DNA of 64,000 nt from positions 234,322-298,321 of the forward strand of contig NZ_JAFCKF010000010.1 in NCBI RefSeq assembly GCF_018130545.1. The letters are read 5' to 3'. The DNA comes from Bradyrhizobium tropiciagri. Its GTDB lineage: Bacteria; Pseudomonadota; Alphaproteobacteria; Rhizobiales; Xanthobacteraceae. A model generated the notes under the pieces. That model did no database searches. It saw only the letters and a list, made by a program, of their open reading frames with translations, and had not been told where the DNA came from. Below, one piece after another: positions 42,640-52,487 of this stretch. The number at the start of each line of letters is the position of its first letter. Positions within the stretch are counted from its first letter, which is position 1. Made by a program: the position numbers and the translations under genes.

Positions 42640-44253
42640 CTACGCCAGCCTCGCCATCGCCGCGAGCGGCTGCCGACCGAGGACGAAGTCCGCTCCCTTT
42701 TCCGCAATCATGATTGTTGGTGCGTTGGTGTTCCCCGAAACCAATCGCGGCATAATGGACGCATCGATGACCCGCAATCCCTCGATGCCGTGGACACGAA
42801 GGTGATCATCGACAACTGCAAGCGGGTCGGAACCCATCTTGCACGTGCCGACCGGGTGATAGATGGTTTCGGCAGTTTGACGCACATAGCTGTCGATGTC
42901 TGCGTCTGACGTCGCGCGGGAACCAGGGCTATACTCGTCGCCTCGATACGGGTCGAATGCCTGTTGCGCGATGATGTCGCGGCCGATCCTGATGCCGTCA
43001 CGCATGTTGATTACGTCCTTCTGCGCCTCCAGATAGTTCGGCTGGATCGAGGGATGCTGCCGCGGATCCGTCGATCTGATCATGATCGTGCCGCGGCTTT
43101 CGGGACGCGCGATGTTGAAGTAGGCCATGAAGCCGTGCTCGTTGGTGATCTGGCGACCGTGATCGCTGTACATCAACAGGACAAAGAAATATTGCAGGTC
43201 CGGTGCGACCAGATCGGGCTGCGATTTCAGGAATGCCATCGCTTCCAGACCGTGTGACGTCGCGGGCCCCGTCCTGGTCAGCACATACTGAATGAAGGCC
43301 TTGGTGGCGCCGAGCGGCTTGGTGTGCTTGAGGAACGAGATCGGCTGAGTGCAGCGCTGCTTGACGCCGCAGGCAAGATGGTCCTGCAGATTCTGGCCGA
43401 CACCTTTCAGCTCGTGCACGACCTTGATCCCGAGCGATTGCAGATGATCGCCATCGCCAATCCCGGACAGCTGCAGCAGCTGCGGCGAGTTGATCGCGCC
43501 GCCCGACAGAATCACCTCGCGGTCGGCCCGCAGCGTATGGAGCTGGCCGTTCCTGATGTACTCGACGCCGACGGCGCGGCCGCCTTCGACCAGCACGCGC
43601 GACGCCAGCGCCTTGGTGATCACCTGGAGGTTCGGACGGCTCATGACCGGATGCAGATAGCACCGCGCCGCGCTGGCGCGCCTGTTATCACCGATCGTGC
43701 TGTCGACCGGACCGAAGCCTTCCTGGTCCGCGGCGTTGAAGTCGTCGGTCGCGGGAAATCCGGCCTGCTTGCCGGCTTCGAACCACGCCTTGGTCAGCGG
43801 ATGGGTGATCTCCTTCATCCTGCTTGTCAGCAACGGGCCATCGCCGCCGTGGTAAGCATCAGCTCCCGCCTCGCGTCCTTCCGAGCGGATGAAATAGGGC
43901 AGACAGTCCGCGGCAGACCAGCCTCGATTACCGAGCTGAGCCCACATGTCGTAGTCGGAGGCATGGCCGCGGATATAGACCATCCCGTTGATCGCGCTGG
44001 ATCCTCCCAGCACCTTACCGCGCGGCCAGAACAGGATGCGGTCGTTCAGATGCGCCTGCGGATCAGTGTGGTAATGCCAGTCGACGCTGCCCGATTTCAT
44101 CAGCGCGAGGTAGCCCGCCGGCATGTGGATGAACGGATTGGTATCCCTGCCGCCGGCCTCGAGCAAGACGACCTTGTTGTCCGGGGACGCTGACAGACGG
44201 TTCGCCAAGACGCATCCGGCCGAGCCCGCGCCGACGATGACGTAGTCCACCAT
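42640..44253 (-). CDS. GMC-family FAD oxidoreductase (choline-dehydrogenase-like)
   Basis: The 537-residue protein begins with the FAD dinucleotide motif (DYVIVGAGSAGCVLANRLS, LLEAGG), followed by GMC signature 1 (RGKVLGGSSAINGMVYIRG) and the C-terminal active-site region (YHPVGTCKMGSDPLAVVD, GNTNAPTIMIAEKGAD). Members oxidise alcohols, polyols or sugars. It is the last gene of the long transporter-kinase run, 56 bp after the ATPase, so it probably oxidises the imported polyol or a derivative. Confidence 0.9.
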   Translation of the reverse strand: MVDYVIVGAGSAGCVLANRLSASPDNKVVLLEAGGRDTNPFIHMPAGYLALMKSGSVDWHYHTDPQAHLNDRILFWPRGKVLGGSSAINGMVYIRGHASDYDMWAQLGNRGWSAADCLPYFIRSEGREAGADAYHGGDGPLLTSRMKEITHPLTKAWFEAGKQAGFPATDDFNAADQEGFGPVDSTIGDNRRASAARCYLHPVMSRPNLQVITKALASRVLVEGGRAVGVEYIRNGQLHTLRADREVILSGGAINSPQLLQLSGIGDGDHLQSLGIKVVHELKGVGQNLQDHLACGVKQRCTQPISFLKHTKPLGATKAFIQYVLTRTGPATSHGLEAMAFLKSQPDLVAPDLQYFFVLLMYSDHGRQITNEHGFMAYFNIARPESRGTIMIRSTDPRQHPSIQPNYLEAQKDVINMRDGIRIGRDIIAQQAFDPYRGDEYSPGSRATSDADIDSYVRQTAETIYHPVGTCKMGSDPLAVVDDHLRVHGIEGLRVIDASIMPRLVSGNTNAPTIMIAEKGADFVLGRQPLAAMARLA

Positions 44254-44308
44254 GTTTTTCCTCCGGCTTCTTATGTTTGGTGACGTCCGCGCAGTCGCAG
44301 TGCTCGAG

Positions 44309-45418
<1,110 letters not shown>

Positions 45419-45433
45419 GACTGAACCTTCCCG

Positions 45434-46237
45434 CTACGCGGCCGCTCTCGCCGACAAAATGTGTTCCGCAATCTCGACGAAACCTTCGCCACCCCGCTTG
45501 TTGGCCACGAAGGCTGGCGTTGCGGCCATCGCGCCTTCGAAGTCCCGCACATTTGCGACACCGCAGGCATACGGAAAGAAGCCGAACATCGGCGCGTCGT
45601 TTGGACTGTCGCCACAGAACACGATACGGTCCCTCGCGGCATCAAGATCGAGACCGAACCGGTCGCGCAGGAAGATCCGGGTCATGGCGAGCTTGTCGTA
45701 GCGGCCGAACCAGCCGTTGACATGGATCGAGGAGACCTTGGCGATGCCGCCCGCGCTCTCGAACAGCCAGACGATCTTGTCGACGGCATCGCGCGGCAGC
45801 GGCGGCACGTCCTCGCAGAAGTCGATTGCAAGGTCCGCCTCGCGGTAGAGTTGATCGGCGGAAATCGCAGCCCCCGGCACCTCGGATAGAATCCGCTCAC
45901 TGAGCTCCCGCAGCTTGTGCCGGTTGGCGGCGCGCTCGGCTTCGGTCGCGATGAACTTGCGCTCCATCTTGCGGGCCACCGGATCGTGCCGGAAGTAGAA
46001 CGCGCCGTTCTCCCCGATCACACCGTCGACCGGCCAGAACCGCGCAATCATGTCGCACCAGCCCGCGGGCCGGCCGGTGACCGGGACCACCGCGAGGCCG
46101 GCACCGCGCAGCCGCTCCAGCGCGGCGTAGGAAGCCGCGGACAGCTGACCGTCGGTGGTCAGCGTGTCGTCGATATCGGTCAGGACGCAGACGATCCGAC
46201 GCGCGGTCTCCGCGGGAAAGCACGAGATCGGCTTCAT
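45434..46237 (-). CDS. HAD-IIB family phosphatase
   Basis: The 267-residue HAD hydrolase has motif I DIDDTLTTDG, motif II in VPVTGRP, motif III Lys in RYDKLAM, and motif IV GDSPNDAPMF, with a C2B-type cap like sucrose-/mannosyl-phosphate phosphatases. It would dephosphorylate a sugar or polyol phosphate. Its ATG overlaps the kinase stop by 4 bp (ATGA). A kinase and a phosphatase in one operon suggests either a detoxifying step or a two-step conversion. Confidence 0.9.
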   Translation of the reverse strand: MKPISCFPAETARRIVCVLTDIDDTLTTDGQLSAASYAALERLRGAGLAVVPVTGRPAGWCDMIARFWPVDGVIGENGAFYFRHDPVARKMERKFIATEAERAANRHKLRELSERILSEVPGAAISADQLYREADLAIDFCEDVPPLPRDAVDKIVWLFESAGGIAKVSSIHVNGWFGRYDKLAMTRIFLRDRFGLDLDAARDRIVFCGDSPNDAPMFGFFPYACGVANVRDFEGAMAATPAFVANKRGGEGFVEIAEHILSARAAA

Positions 46238-47763
46238 GACGGCGTGCCCTCGGCGAACGCCGCAAGGCGCGCGTTCCAATCGAGCATCTTCGGCCAGAGG
46301 TCGGCGTGGATGGCGCGCAGCTCGGCGTAACGCGCGACGTTGGCCGGTACGGGCTGGAATATCCTGGCCGGCGGCCGCGTCATCGCCGCGGTTGCCTCGG
46401 CGATGGTGCCGTACCAACCGGCGCCCTTGGCCGCCGCGATCGCAGCGCCAAGCGACGAGGCTTCGCGCGCCGTCGAGCGGGACACGGGACGGCCGGAGGC
46501 ATCGGCCAGGATCTGCAGCCAGAGATCGCTGTCCGACCCGCCGCCGATTGCCGAGAACTGCCCGATCTCGCCGCCGGTCACCGCTGCGATCTTCTCGGCT
46601 TGCGCCGCAACCTCGAGCGCGATGCCTTCCAGCAACGCGCGATAGATCGCGCCGCGCCGGGTCGAGCCCGACAGCCCGGCGATGACGCCGCGCGCATAGG
46701 GATCCCAATAAGGTGTCATGCAGCCGAGCCAATACGGCAGCACCACGACGCCCCCCGCCCCGATCGGACATGTCGCGGCTTCAGCTTCGAGCGCCTTGAA
46801 GGTGCTGCGCTGCGCCGCCGGATCGATCCCGAACATCTCACGCGCCATCCAGTCGACCAGGAACGTTCCGGTCCGGACGCACTGCTCGTAGATGTAGCCG
46901 TCGTCGCATACCGCCTTCTCGGTGCGGAATGCGCGGTCATAGGCATAGTTGAGGCCGTAGCTGCCGGATACGACGGCCGTGCCCAGATTGATGTAGGCGC
47001 TGCCCGGCGATGTGACACCGGCACCGGTGCTGGCGCATTGCCCGTCGCCACCGCCGGAGATCACCGGCGTCCCAGCGGACAGACCGGTGAACGCGGCAGC
47101 CGTCGGCGTGACCTCGCCCATCCGCATGCCGGGCCGCTCCAGCGACGGCAGCTTTTCCGCGGCAATGCCGACGGCATCGAGAATCTCGACCGACCAGGTG
47201 TTGCGCGTCATGTCGAGCAGCCCGGTCGGATCGGCCGATGCCGTCGATGTCCGCCACTGGCCGGTCAGGCAATGCGTCAGATAGCCATGGACCTCGGCGA
47301 ACCGCGCGGTGCGCGCGAAGATGTCAGGCTCCTGCTCCGCCATCCAGATGATGCGGTACAGGCAGGGCAACACGTCGAGCGGCTTGCCGGAAATCGCATG
47401 GACGCGTTCGGCGCCGAACGACTTGCCGAAGCGCACGACTTGAGGCCGTGCCCGCTCGTCGAGCCAGGTCATGCCGGGCCTGATCGCGGTGCCGTCCTCG
47501 CTGAACGCACTGAACGTCTCGCGTTGATTGGAGATCGCCAACGCCGCGATGCGGCCAGAACCGACCTGCTCGGTGATGCCGCGCAAGGCGGCCGCCGTCG
47601 AGTCCCACCACTCGTCCGGGTTCTGCTCGAAATAACCCGGCTGCGGATTGGCGAGGCCGATCGCCTTGCGTCCCTCCGCAACGGCACGACCACTGCGGTC
47701 CCAGGCGATCGCCTTGGTCGCCGAGGTCGAGCTGTCGATACCGATTACCAGATCCTTGGTCAT
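46234..47763 (-). CDS. FGGY-family carbohydrate kinase
   Basis: The 509-residue kinase has the FGGY layout: N-terminal IGIDSSTSATKAIAWD, ISNQRET, a substrate-domain GLLDMTR region and C-terminal FSAIGGGSDSDLWLQILADA. Xylulokinase, erythritol kinase and glycerol kinase are relatives; the sequence alone does not choose. It likely phosphorylates the polyol or ketose brought in by the ABC system. A long hairpin separates it from the binding-protein gene upstream. Confidence 0.92.
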   Translation of the reverse strand: MTKDLVIGIDSSTSATKAIAWDRSGRAVAEGRKAIGLANPQPGYFEQNPDEWWDSTAAALRGITEQVGSGRIAALAISNQRETFSAFSEDGTAIRPGMTWLDERARPQVVRFGKSFGAERVHAISGKPLDVLPCLYRIIWMAEQEPDIFARTARFAEVHGYLTHCLTGQWRTSTASADPTGLLDMTRNTWSVEILDAVGIAAEKLPSLERPGMRMGEVTPTAAAFTGLSAGTPVISGGGDGQCASTGAGVTSPGSAYINLGTAVVSGSYGLNYAYDRAFRTEKAVCDDGYIYEQCVRTGTFLVDWMAREMFGIDPAAQRSTFKALEAEAATCPIGAGGVVVLPYWLGCMTPYWDPYARGVIAGLSGSTRRGAIYRALLEGIALEVAAQAEKIAAVTGGEIGQFSAIGGGSDSDLWLQILADASGRPVSRSTAREASSLGAAIAAAKGAGWYGTIAEATAAMTRPPARIFQPVPANVARYAELRAIHADLWPKMLDWNARLAAFAEGTPS

Positions 47764-47776
47764 GCCGCCTCATTCC

Positions 47777-47819
47777 ACAAGAAGCGAAGGCGACCGGGGT
47801 CGCCTTCGCAAGTTCTTGT
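47777..47819 (-). terminator. Long intercistronic hairpin between binding protein and kinase
   Basis: ACAAGAA plus GCGAAGGCGACC (47777-47795) pairs with GGTCGCCTTCGC and TTCTTGT (47798-47819, with a short AAG bulge). As after malE in enteric bacteria, such a hairpin can protect the binding-protein mRNA and lower downstream expression. It could also act as a partial terminator. Confidence 0.7.
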
Positions 47820-47830
47820 CGTGCAAGCCC

Positions 47831-49357
47831 TTAGAGCAGGCCGGCATCCTTCACCTTGGCATCAATGTCCTTGGCCAGGGCATCCATGCACTTCTGCGGG
47901 TCGCCGCCATAGGCCTGGCCAGTGAGCAGCTTGCCGAGCTCGGTCGGAATCTCGTTGGTCGAGAGGCCCGCCCACAGCGCCATGTGCGGTTCGGTCGCCA
48001 TCGCATTGTCGATCACCCACTTCACCGTATCGAGGTGCCGCGTGGTGCCGGCGCCGACCTTGGCCTTTGCCTTGACCCGGGGATCGGCGAACGAGGAGTT
48101 GCGCATCGGCGCGAAGCCGCCGAGCAGCGTGCAGCGTGTCATGATCTCCTTACAGCAACCCCACTGCATGAAGATCCACGCCGCCTCCTTGTTCTTGGAG
48201 TATTTCGACAGCGAGATGCACGAGCCGCCCTGATGGCCGAGATTGGGCTGCTCATTGAATCCGGCATCCGACGGTGAGCGCAGCTTCTTGGCGGTCAGCG
48301 GCTTTGCCGGCTCCCACAGGCCCTTGACCTTGGAGTCGTCGGCGTCGAGACCCGGGAAGAATTCGTCCCAGCTCTGCACCAGCGCCACCTGTCCCGAATG
48401 CATCATCTCGAACTGGCCGTCCCAGGTCGATGCCGTCGAGTTCGGCGGCGAGACCTTCAGCAACTCCTGGTACCATTTCAAGCCGGCAACGCCCTGCTCG
48501 TCATTGCCCGAGAATCTCTTGTTCTTGTTGAAGATCGAGCCGCCATGGCCCCACACCGCCTGGCTCCAGTCGCATTCCAGCGAGTAATGCCCGGACTTGG
48601 CCTGCAGGCCGGTGCCGAACACGCCGTTGCCTTTCTCGGCCTCGGTGATCTGCTTGGCCGCGGCCAGGAAGTCTTCGTAGGTGGTCGGCACCGCGATCTT
48701 GTGCTTCTCGAGAATGTCCTTGCGGTACATCAGCGTGAAGATCGGAATGTCGAACGGAATGCCCATCCATTGTCCTTCGACCTGGGCGACGTTCTTGACC
48801 AGCGGCTTGGAGAAATCGTCCCAATCGAAATCGGGCATCGCCAGTTCCGGCTTCTCCTTGTAGTAGGCCACCGGATCGATGCAGTCGGGCTGGAACATCG
48901 AGATCCAGGACTGATCGAGATAATAGAGGTCGTAGGACCCGAGCTGGCCCTGCACGTCCTGCGTCGCCTTGGCGAGCACCTGCTCGAGCGGCACGATCTC
49001 GACCTCAACCTCGATACCGGTCGGATCGGTGAACTCCTTCTTGATCTGGTTGAGGATCACCGACGGCGGCGTCGACTCGGTCGAGTAGCGGATCTTGGCG
49101 CCCTTGAACTTGCTGCCGACGTCCTTCAGCCATTTGGCTTGGTTGTCCGGCAGGCCGTCGGCATAAGCCGCGCTGGTGAGCATGTTGCCGGTCCGCAAGC
49201 CCCTGGGATTGCCGAGCATGCCGGCTCCGAAGGCCGAAAATCCGACGCCCGCCAATCCCATCCGGCGCAGAAATTCGCGCTTGGAGATCTGCTTGTTGGT
49301 ATAGGCGTTTGCGCTATCGACGATGAATGTCTGCTGGTCGAACTTCTTGAAACTCAT
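47831..49357 (-). CDS. ABC transporter sugar/polyol-binding protein, Tat-type signal
   Basis: The 508-residue protein starts at ATG 49357 behind GGGAGGAG. The N-terminus SKREFLRRMGLAGVGFSAFG is a Tat-type signal (K-R-E-F-L-R-R variant). The mature part has the family 1 extracellular solute-binding fold (YYLDQSWISMFQPD, DFDWDDFSKPLV, GGSCISLSKYSKNKEAAW). It delivers the substrate to the two permeases encoded upstream. The large size and Tat signal fit polyol/sorbitol-type binding proteins. Confidence 0.9.
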   Translation of the reverse strand: MSFKKFDQQTFIVDSANAYTNKQISKREFLRRMGLAGVGFSAFGAGMLGNPRGLRTGNMLTSAAYADGLPDNQAKWLKDVGSKFKGAKIRYSTESTPPSVILNQIKKEFTDPTGIEVEVEIVPLEQVLAKATQDVQGQLGSYDLYYLDQSWISMFQPDCIDPVAYYKEKPELAMPDFDWDDFSKPLVKNVAQVEGQWMGIPFDIPIFTLMYRKDILEKHKIAVPTTYEDFLAAAKQITEAEKGNGVFGTGLQAKSGHYSLECDWSQAVWGHGGSIFNKNKRFSGNDEQGVAGLKWYQELLKVSPPNSTASTWDGQFEMMHSGQVALVQSWDEFFPGLDADDSKVKGLWEPAKPLTAKKLRSPSDAGFNEQPNLGHQGGSCISLSKYSKNKEAAWIFMQWGCCKEIMTRCTLLGGFAPMRNSSFADPRVKAKAKVGAGTTRHLDTVKWVIDNAMATEPHMALWAGLSTNEIPTELGKLLTGQAYGGDPQKCMDALAKDIDAKVKDAGLL

Positions 49358-49407
49358 AGATACTCCTCCCAACGTTTTGTTTGACTTTGTAGTCCCGATC
49401 CGCGCGC

Positions 49408-50298
49408 CTACTCCTTGAGAGATCCGAGGGTCAGGCCACGGACAAGTTGCTTTTGGACCAGCAGGATGAAGATGAAACTGGGGATCACGGCCGTGGTGCC
49501 GAGAGCCGCAATGAATCCCCATTCCGAGCCGGTCGACGTGACGAAGGTCGTGATCTTGACCGGCAGCGTCCGTATCGAGTTGGTCAGGAACAGCGACAGC
49601 AGGAATTCGGTCCACGAGAAGATGAAACAGAGCACGGCGGTCGCCGCGACGCCGCCCTTCACCATCGGCAGCACGACGCGCCAGAAGATCTGCAAGCGCG
49701 AGGCGCCATCGATCATCGCGGCTTCGTCGACATCGACCGGAACGTCGTCATAGAACGACTTCATCAGCAGCACGGCGATCGGCAGGTTGATCAGCGTATC
49801 GACGATGATCAGACCAAGCCGCGTATCGAGCAGCGACATGTAGTGGAACATGAACACGACAGGCACGATGATCGCGATCGGCGGCATGAAGCGCTGCGAC
49901 AGGATCCAGTTCAGGTAGGCCTGCCGCCCGTAAAAGCGCATCCGTGACAGCGCGTAGGACGCCAGCACCGCGAGCAGCACCGTCAGCGCGGTCGCGCCGA
50001 CCGCGACGATCAGGGAATCGATGATGGTCTGCCGGCTGTCATAGGAGCTCGCACCGCCCACCCCAAAGGTGTTGCCGGATTCGATCGCAAGCTCCGCCCG
50101 CGACTTTCCGAGCATGGTGACCTGATAGTTCACCAGCGTCGGCTTGAAGTTGAACCAGACGATCCCGTCCTTGTCGAAGATCGCCGACGTCGGCTTGAAC
50201 GAGGTCAGCGCCCACCAGAACAGCGGGAACATGAAGATGCCGACCACGAGCACCGCGGCCACATCACGCAATCGCTTCTGCCAGAAGGTTTCCTGCAT
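49408..50298 (-). CDS. ABC transporter permease, MalG/UgpE type
   Basis: The 296-residue protein has six membrane helices and the EAA loop (DVPVDVDEAAMIDGASRLQI) that docks on the ATPase. It also has the long first periplasmic loop of this subfamily (~40-95). It overlaps the other permease gene by one base (TGATG), so the pair is translationally coupled. Confidence 0.93.
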   Translation of the reverse strand: MQETFWQKRLRDVAAVLVVGIFMFPLFWWALTSFKPTSAIFDKDGIVWFNFKPTLVNYQVTMLGKSRAELAIESGNTFGVGGASSYDSRQTIIDSLIVAVGATALTVLLAVLASYALSRMRFYGRQAYLNWILSQRFMPPIAIIVPVVFMFHYMSLLDTRLGLIIVDTLINLPIAVLLMKSFYDDVPVDVDEAAMIDGASRLQIFWRVVLPMVKGGVAATAVLCFIFSWTEFLLSLFLTNSIRTLPVKITTFVTSTGSEWGFIAALGTTAVIPSFIFILLVQKQLVRGLTLGSLKE

Positions 50299-51239
50299 CA
50301 GAACCTCACCTTGAACAGCTTGATGAACAGGCTCGAGGTGATGATCACCAGCAGCAGCGTGAACAGCGAGATCGTCGAGGCATACGGGAAGTCGGCGTTC
50401 TTGAAGTAAATGGTGCCCGCATAGGAGGTGAGCGTTTCGGTCGCGGTGCCCGGCCCGCTATCCGTCATCACCTTCACGTAGTCGTAGATGCGGAACAGAT
50501 CGACGCCGCGGATCAGGACCGCGAGCGCGATGATCTTGGAAAGCATCGGCAGGGTTAGCCGGAAGAAGGCCTGGCTCGTGGTCGCGCCATCGATCGCGGC
50601 GGCCTCAAACGGCTCCTTCGGCAAGGCACGCAGCCCCGCCAGCATGATCAGCACCATGAACGGCGTCCATTGCCAGATATCGGCCAGCAGGACGCCCAGG
50701 AGCGCCGTGCTCCCCGAGGCGAGGATCGGATGCTGCGGCGGCCATAGACCGAGCGACACCAGGCCGGTGCTGATCACGCCGAAGGATCCGTCCAGCATCA
50801 GCAGGAACATCATGCCCGTGACCGCAGGCGGCACCACGAGCGGCAGCGTCATCAGTGCGCGCAGCAACCCGTAACCCTTGCGGTCGCTATCGAGCAGCAG
50901 CGCGATGGCAAGCCCCAGGCAAAGCTCGATCGAAAGCGCGGTGACGGTGTACAGATAGGTGTGGCCGATCGCACCCCACACCCGGTCATCAGCGAACAGC
51001 TTTCCCCAATTCCAGGTGGGATTGAACACGTTCAGGCGCGTGACCGGGTTGCGCTTGAAGAACGACAGCCAGAGCGCATAGAGCAGCGGATAGACCCCGA
51101 ACGCCAGGATCAGCGCGGTGATCGGCGCCAGCCACGGAAACGGGTGCTCCGAAGTCAGAAATCGCGGCCAGGCACGGCGGCGCGGCGTCTCCGATACCGG
51201 CACGTCGACAGCCAGACTTGGTACCTGGTTCGAAACCAT
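50298..51239 (-). CDS. ABC transporter permease, MalF/UgpA type
   Basis: The 313-residue protein starts at ATG 51239 behind GAGGA. It has six membrane helices and an EAA loop (LPKEPFEAAAIDGATTSQAF). It is the first transporter gene after the SorC-type regulator, only ~70 bp downstream, so regulator and transporter may be one transcript. Confidence 0.92.
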   Translation of the reverse strand: MVSNQVPSLAVDVPVSETPRRRAWPRFLTSEHPFPWLAPITALILAFGVYPLLYALWLSFFKRNPVTRLNVFNPTWNWGKLFADDRVWGAIGHTYLYTVTALSIELCLGLAIALLLDSDRKGYGLLRALMTLPLVVPPAVTGMMFLLMLDGSFGVISTGLVSLGLWPPQHPILASGSTALLGVLLADIWQWTPFMVLIMLAGLRALPKEPFEAAAIDGATTSQAFFRLTLPMLSKIIALAVLIRGVDLFRIYDYVKVMTDSGPGTATETLTSYAGTIYFKNADFPYASTISLFTLLLVIITSSLFIKLFKVRF

Positions 51240-51309
51240 AGACGTTTCCTCACGCATCTTTTTTCTCACGGCGCCGGCTCTGCGGCCGGTTCGCCTCATT
51301 CTCAGGGTA

Positions 51310-52347
51310 TCAGGGCCGGCGCGTCACTCCGGTTCGGGACGATCGAGCCGCGCGCGGCACCAGCGCTCTCGCCGTTGCCACGTCGGTGACCAGGATGGTT
51401 GCGTAATTGTTGTTGAGCGCGGCGAATACCGCATCGATCTTATCGGCGCCGCCGGCAATGCAGATCCGTTCCGGCACCCTGGCGATCTCGTCGAGCGTCA
51501 GGCCGATCATTCGATTGTCGAGCGCGCCGAGCAGCGGCTTGCCGTCATGGTCGATGAAGCGTCCGCTGACCACGCCGACCGCTCCGCGCGCAACATACGG
51601 CCCGATGTTCTCGGGCGACATGTAGCCGCTGCGCATCGCGGTGCCGGCATCATCGACGCTGCCGACACCAAACAGCACCTTGTTGCTCGTGCGAATGATC
51701 TTGAAGGTCTCGACCAGTGCCGGCTCCTGCACGAACAGGCGTTTGATCTGGGCCGTCGAGACGATGCCGGGCGCGTGCAGATTGACGCAGCGCGCCCCGA
51801 GCCTGGTGGCGATGTTGGAGGTGCAGAGCTCCGGCGAAAACTCCGTCGTTCCGATCGAACAACCGGTGATCTGCGCGACGGTAACACCCGGAAGATTCAT
51901 CTCGGGCAGCGCCGCCGATAGCGCCTGCACCGTGCGCCCCCAGGACACCCCGAGCACATCGTCGGGCTGCAACCGCTCGATCAATAGCCGCGCGCCGGCC
52001 CTGCCGATCCGCTCGTGAACCGGCAGCCGGCCGCCATCATCAGGCACGACGAGACAATTGGTCAGTCCGTAGGCGTCCGCGACCTCGCGCGCGAGACCGA
52101 TGGTCTGCAGATGCCGTGACGAGACTGCGATGGTGACGATGTTGCGGTCGCGCGCCTCCTGCAGGAAGTTCACCACCGACGCGCGCGAGACGCCAAGCTG
52201 ATCGGCGACCTCCTCCTGCGTCATGCCCTCTTCGTAATAGAGCCACGCCGCCCATACCACCGGATCGCTGTCGAACTCCGCGGGAATCGACAGCGCCCTG
52301 CGCTTGATCCGCGGCGGCGTCACTTGGCGTTGCAGCGTCCGGGTCAT
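51310..52347 (-). CDS. SorC-family sugar-binding transcriptional regulator
   Basis: The 345-residue protein has an N-terminal helix-turn-helix (EEGMTQEEVADQLGVSRASV) and a large SorC/DeoR-C sugar-phosphate-binding domain (~80-340, DVLGVSWGRTVQALSAALPE). SorC regulators sense a phosphorylated pathway intermediate. It sits at the head of the transporter operon and is divergent from the dehydrogenase gene; paired TGACATTTG-CA motifs in the spacer are candidate sites. Confidence 0.92.
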   Translation of the reverse strand: MTRTLQRQVTPPRIKRRALSIPAEFDSDPVVWAAWLYYEEGMTQEEVADQLGVSRASVVNFLQEARDRNIVTIAVSSRHLQTIGLAREVADAYGLTNCLVVPDDGGRLPVHERIGRAGARLLIERLQPDDVLGVSWGRTVQALSAALPEMNLPGVTVAQITGCSIGTTEFSPELCTSNIATRLGARCVNLHAPGIVSTAQIKRLFVQEPALVETFKIIRTSNKVLFGVGSVDDAGTAMRSGYMSPENIGPYVARGAVGVVSGRFIDHDGKPLLGALDNRMIGLTLDEIARVPERICIAGGADKIDAVFAALNNNYATILVTDVATARALVPRAARSSRTGVTRRP

Positions 52348-52390
52348 CGACGATCCAGCTTCGGCGTTCTCTTACAAAATGCACACCGAG

Positions 52391-52443
52391 TTGACATTTG
52401 TCAATTGTCTCGCTTAATTGCCAATCGCTTTTGTCAAATGTCA
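52391..52443. promoter_or_regulatory. Inverted pair of TGACATTTG(T/A)CA motifs, candidate SorC operator
   Basis: TGACATTTGTCA (52392-52403) and, on the other strand, TGACATTTGACA (reverse of 52432-52443) lie ~40 bp apart in the divergent spacer. The repetition of one 12-mer with one change points to a dedicated operator. The first copy also happens to fit TTGA-N6-TCAA. Confidence 0.55.
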
Positions 52444-52487
52444 CGATCAGGGCCGCGACACCGAAGACGTGGCGCGGGGTGTTGTCG

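Noticed and set aside
52391-52404. TTGACATTTGTCAA as another FixK-type box
   Set aside because: It fits the loose pattern, but its core is repeated in inverted form 40 bp away in front of a SorC regulator gene, so a SorC operator explains it better. It also warns that the loose pattern alone is not proof.
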